Part shown: positions 6,035-6,707 of the stretch, in pieces
Position numbering within the stretch: position 1 is the first letter of the stretch
How the letters are laid out: each line of letters begins with the position of its first letter
DNA from: an uncultured Syntrophobacterales bacterium
GTDB lineage: Bacteria; Desulfobacterota; Syntrophia; Syntrophales; UBA5619
Reading direction: 5' to 3'
Assembly: GCA_903903205.1 (NCBI GenBank)
Contig: CAIUXU010000343.1
Coordinates: forward strand, 1-6,707
Length of the DNA: 6,707 nt
Translations under genes and position numbers: made by a program
The notes under the pieces: generated by a model
What the model was told of the DNA's origin: nothing
What the model saw: only the letters and a program-made list of their open reading frames with translations
The model's database searches: none

Positions 6035-6056
6035 CCGCCTCCATTGCGCGGCGGAT
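6033..6056. promoter_or_regulatory. Inverted repeat spanning the -10/transcription start (possible operator or leader hairpin)
   Basis: ATCCGCC (6033-6039) and GGCGGAT (6050-6056) form a perfect 7-bp inverted repeat with a 10-nt centre, beginning at the last bases of TATAAT and covering the expected start of transcription. ATCCGC also occurs at 6011-6016, 22 bp (about two helical turns) before the left arm. This fits a protein binding site that blocks the promoter. Part of it could instead fold in the leader RNA. Confidence 0.4.
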
Positions 6057-6090
6057 GTTGCCGCTCACAACAGCCCTGCCAAGGGGAATC

Positions 6091-6096
6091 AGGAGG
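6091..6096 (+). promoter_or_regulatory. Ribosome binding site fixing a TTG start
   Basis: AGGAGG lies 9 nt before the TTG at 6106. It is 18 nt before the ATG at 6115, and the ATG at 6055 lies upstream of it, so it favours TTG as the true start of the small membrane protein. Confidence 0.7.
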
Positions 6097-6105
6097 CACA
6101 AGACC

Positions 6106-6336
6106 TTGAGTGATATGCATTCGAATATAGTCCTGGTGGGATTTCTGGTCATCCTTGTCTGCCAGGATGTTGTGGCCGTAAAGGCGTTTCGAAGGAGCGT
6201 CCGGGATGGGCTTTTATGCGCCATCGTTCCCGGGTACATCCTTTTCTATGCGAGCCGTGGTGAGTCGCGGCAGGTGAAGCCCCTGATCGGCTGGCTCGTC
6301 GGGTTCGTGATTTTGTTGGCTGGTTTGGTCCGTTAG
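6106..6336 (+). CDS. Small hydrophobic membrane protein, function unknown
   Basis: I do not recognise this family. Using the TTG start chosen from the AGGAGG upstream, the protein is 76 residues. Hydrophobic segments are at about 8-25 (IVLVGFLVILVCQDVVAV), 35-49 (GLLCAIVPGYILFYA) and 60-74 (LIGWLVGFVILLAGL). The first two are joined by a basic loop (K-A-F-R-R-S-V-R) and the last two by R-G-E-S-R-Q-V-K, so it is probably an inner-membrane protein with two or three passes. Two cysteines (C19, C38) fall in or near the hydrophobic segments. There is no signal-peptide cleavage site and no enzymatic motif. It is the first gene read rightward from the divergent promoter, 44 nt before the GAF-domain gene, with which it is probably co-transcribed. 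An ATG at 6055 in the same frame would add 17 residues upstream of the TTG, but it lies before the SD and within the promoter dyad. Confidence 0.72.
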   Translation: MSDMHSNIVLVGFLVILVCQDVVAVKAFRRSVRDGLLCAIVPGYILFYASRGESRQVKPLIGWLVGFVILLAGLVR

Positions 6337-6367
6337 GCGCCGATTTTCAAAAGATGTGTAAAATTTC

Positions 6368-6377
6368 AGGAGGTGAT
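6368..6377 (+). promoter_or_regulatory. Extended Shine-Dalgarno before the GAF-domain gene
   Basis: AGGAGGTGAT is a 10-nt continuous complement to the common 3' end of bacterial 16S rRNA, and after one extra A it is followed by CC, extending the match. GGAGG is 7 nt from the ATG at 6381. This is unusually complete and predicts strong translation initiation. Confidence 0.8.
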
Positions 6378-6380
6378 ACC

Positions 6381-6707
6381 ATGAAAGGGAAGGATATCGA
6401 TTATTTCGTTGCCCTGTACGATGTGGCGAAGGTGATCAATGCCTCTCTGGATCCGTTGAAGGTCCTGGAGAAGATCGTGCAGAGCGTGGTAAAGGCTATG
6501 GATGTAAAGGCGGGCAGTATACGGCTCCTGGACTCCCGGGAGCGGATGCTGGTGCTGGGAGCGGCGAGCGGCCTGTCTAAGGGCTATGTCCGCAAGGGCC
6601 CCATCCTCATCGAGGAGAGTGGTCTCGATCGCAAGGTGCTCAAGGGCCGGGCCGTCTGGTTGGAGAACGCGCAGACGGCCAAGGATTTCCAGTATGGCGT
6701 GATGGCG
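6381..6707 (+). CDS. GAF-domain protein, 3' truncated by the window
   Basis: The first 109 residues of a GAF-type sensory protein are visible; the frame is open to the window end. The pattern is typical of a GAF domain beginning near residue 8. A helix (Y-D-V-A-K-V-I-N-A-S-L-D) is followed by V-L-E-K-I-V-Q-S-V-V-K-A-M-D, then the first strands K-A-G-S-I-R-L-L-D (43-51) and R-M-L-V-L-G-A-A-S-G-L (55-65), and then the G-L-D-R-K-V-L-K-G-R-A-V-W helix-strand near 81-93. GAF domains bind small molecules or cofactors, or mediate dimerisation in signalling proteins; the ligand here is unknown. No output domain is visible, so it could be a stand-alone GAF protein or the N-terminus of a histidine kinase, cyclase or regulator. 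It follows the small membrane protein gene by 44 nt with an exceptionally strong SD. Confidence 0.9.
   Translation, partial: MKGKDIDYFVALYDVAKVINASLDPLKVLEKIVQSVVKAMDVKAGSIRLLDSRERMLVLGAASGLSKGYVRKGPILIEESGLDRKVLKGRAVWLENAQTAKDFQYGVMA

Noticed and set aside
6048..6064. GCGGC/GCCGC leader hairpin (arms 6048-6052 and 6060-6064)
   Set aside because: Only 5 bp, and it competes with the longer ATCCGCC/GGCGGAT dyad. No riboswitch-like structure was seen around it.
6359..6364. TAAAAT as a -10 box for the GAF gene
   Set aside because: There is no -35 at the right distance, and transcription would begin inside the SD. Read-through from the upstream promoter is more likely.

Overview
The window reads as a stretch of chromosome from a moderately GC-rich Gram-negative bacterium. 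The gene mix suggests a deltaproteobacterium (Desulfobacterota, Syntrophia-like): a split class I (Fe-S) fumarase-type hydratase, a bacterial Tim44-like protein with a Gly/Ser-rich mature N-terminus, and a GAF-domain gene. That placement is an inference from gene content and codon style; no rRNA or marker gene is present to confirm it.

Left half (1-3838, + strand): four genes read the same way with gaps of 31, 10 and 51 nt, so they are probably one transcription unit whose promoter lies left of the window. They are (i) the 3' part of an enolase-superfamily sugar-acid dehydratase of the mandelate racemase subgroup, truncated by the window edge; (ii, iii) the alpha and beta subunits of an Fe-S class I fumarase/L-tartrate dehydratase; and (iv) a 399-residue protein of unknown function. 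I read the last as carrying a highly divergent RelA/SpoT-type nucleotidyltransferase-like core. The first three are all hydro-lyases acting on hydroxy acids, which fits a carboxylic-acid or sugar-acid catabolic locus. The fourth does not obviously belong to that pathway.

Middle (3839-4051): a 213-nt convergent spacer with no gene and no convincing terminator hairpin. It holds an imperfect 24-nt direct repeat and a GTATTGTGTCCCCG motif.

Right half: two minus-strand genes, apparently an operon with a 4-nt gap. A Gly-rich, membrane-anchored Tim44-like protein (4941-5921) is followed by a D-alanyl-D-alanine carboxypeptidase (penicillin-binding protein, 4052-4936). Both carry export signals, so this is an envelope module. 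The carboxypeptidase has an unusual start region: an ideal Shine-Dalgarno sits 7 nt before an ATC codon that would begin a textbook signal peptide. From a 184-nt divergent promoter region (5922-6105), with recognisable -35/-10 boxes on both strands and two dyads around the rightward promoter, a small membrane protein (TTG start, 6106-6336) and a GAF-domain protein (6381 to the window end, incomplete) are read to the right.

No tRNA, rRNA, CRISPR array, complete insertion sequence or phage gene was seen. The most unusual items are the RelA/SpoT-like orphan gene, the non-canonical start context of the carboxypeptidase gene, and the dyad-flanked divergent promoter.
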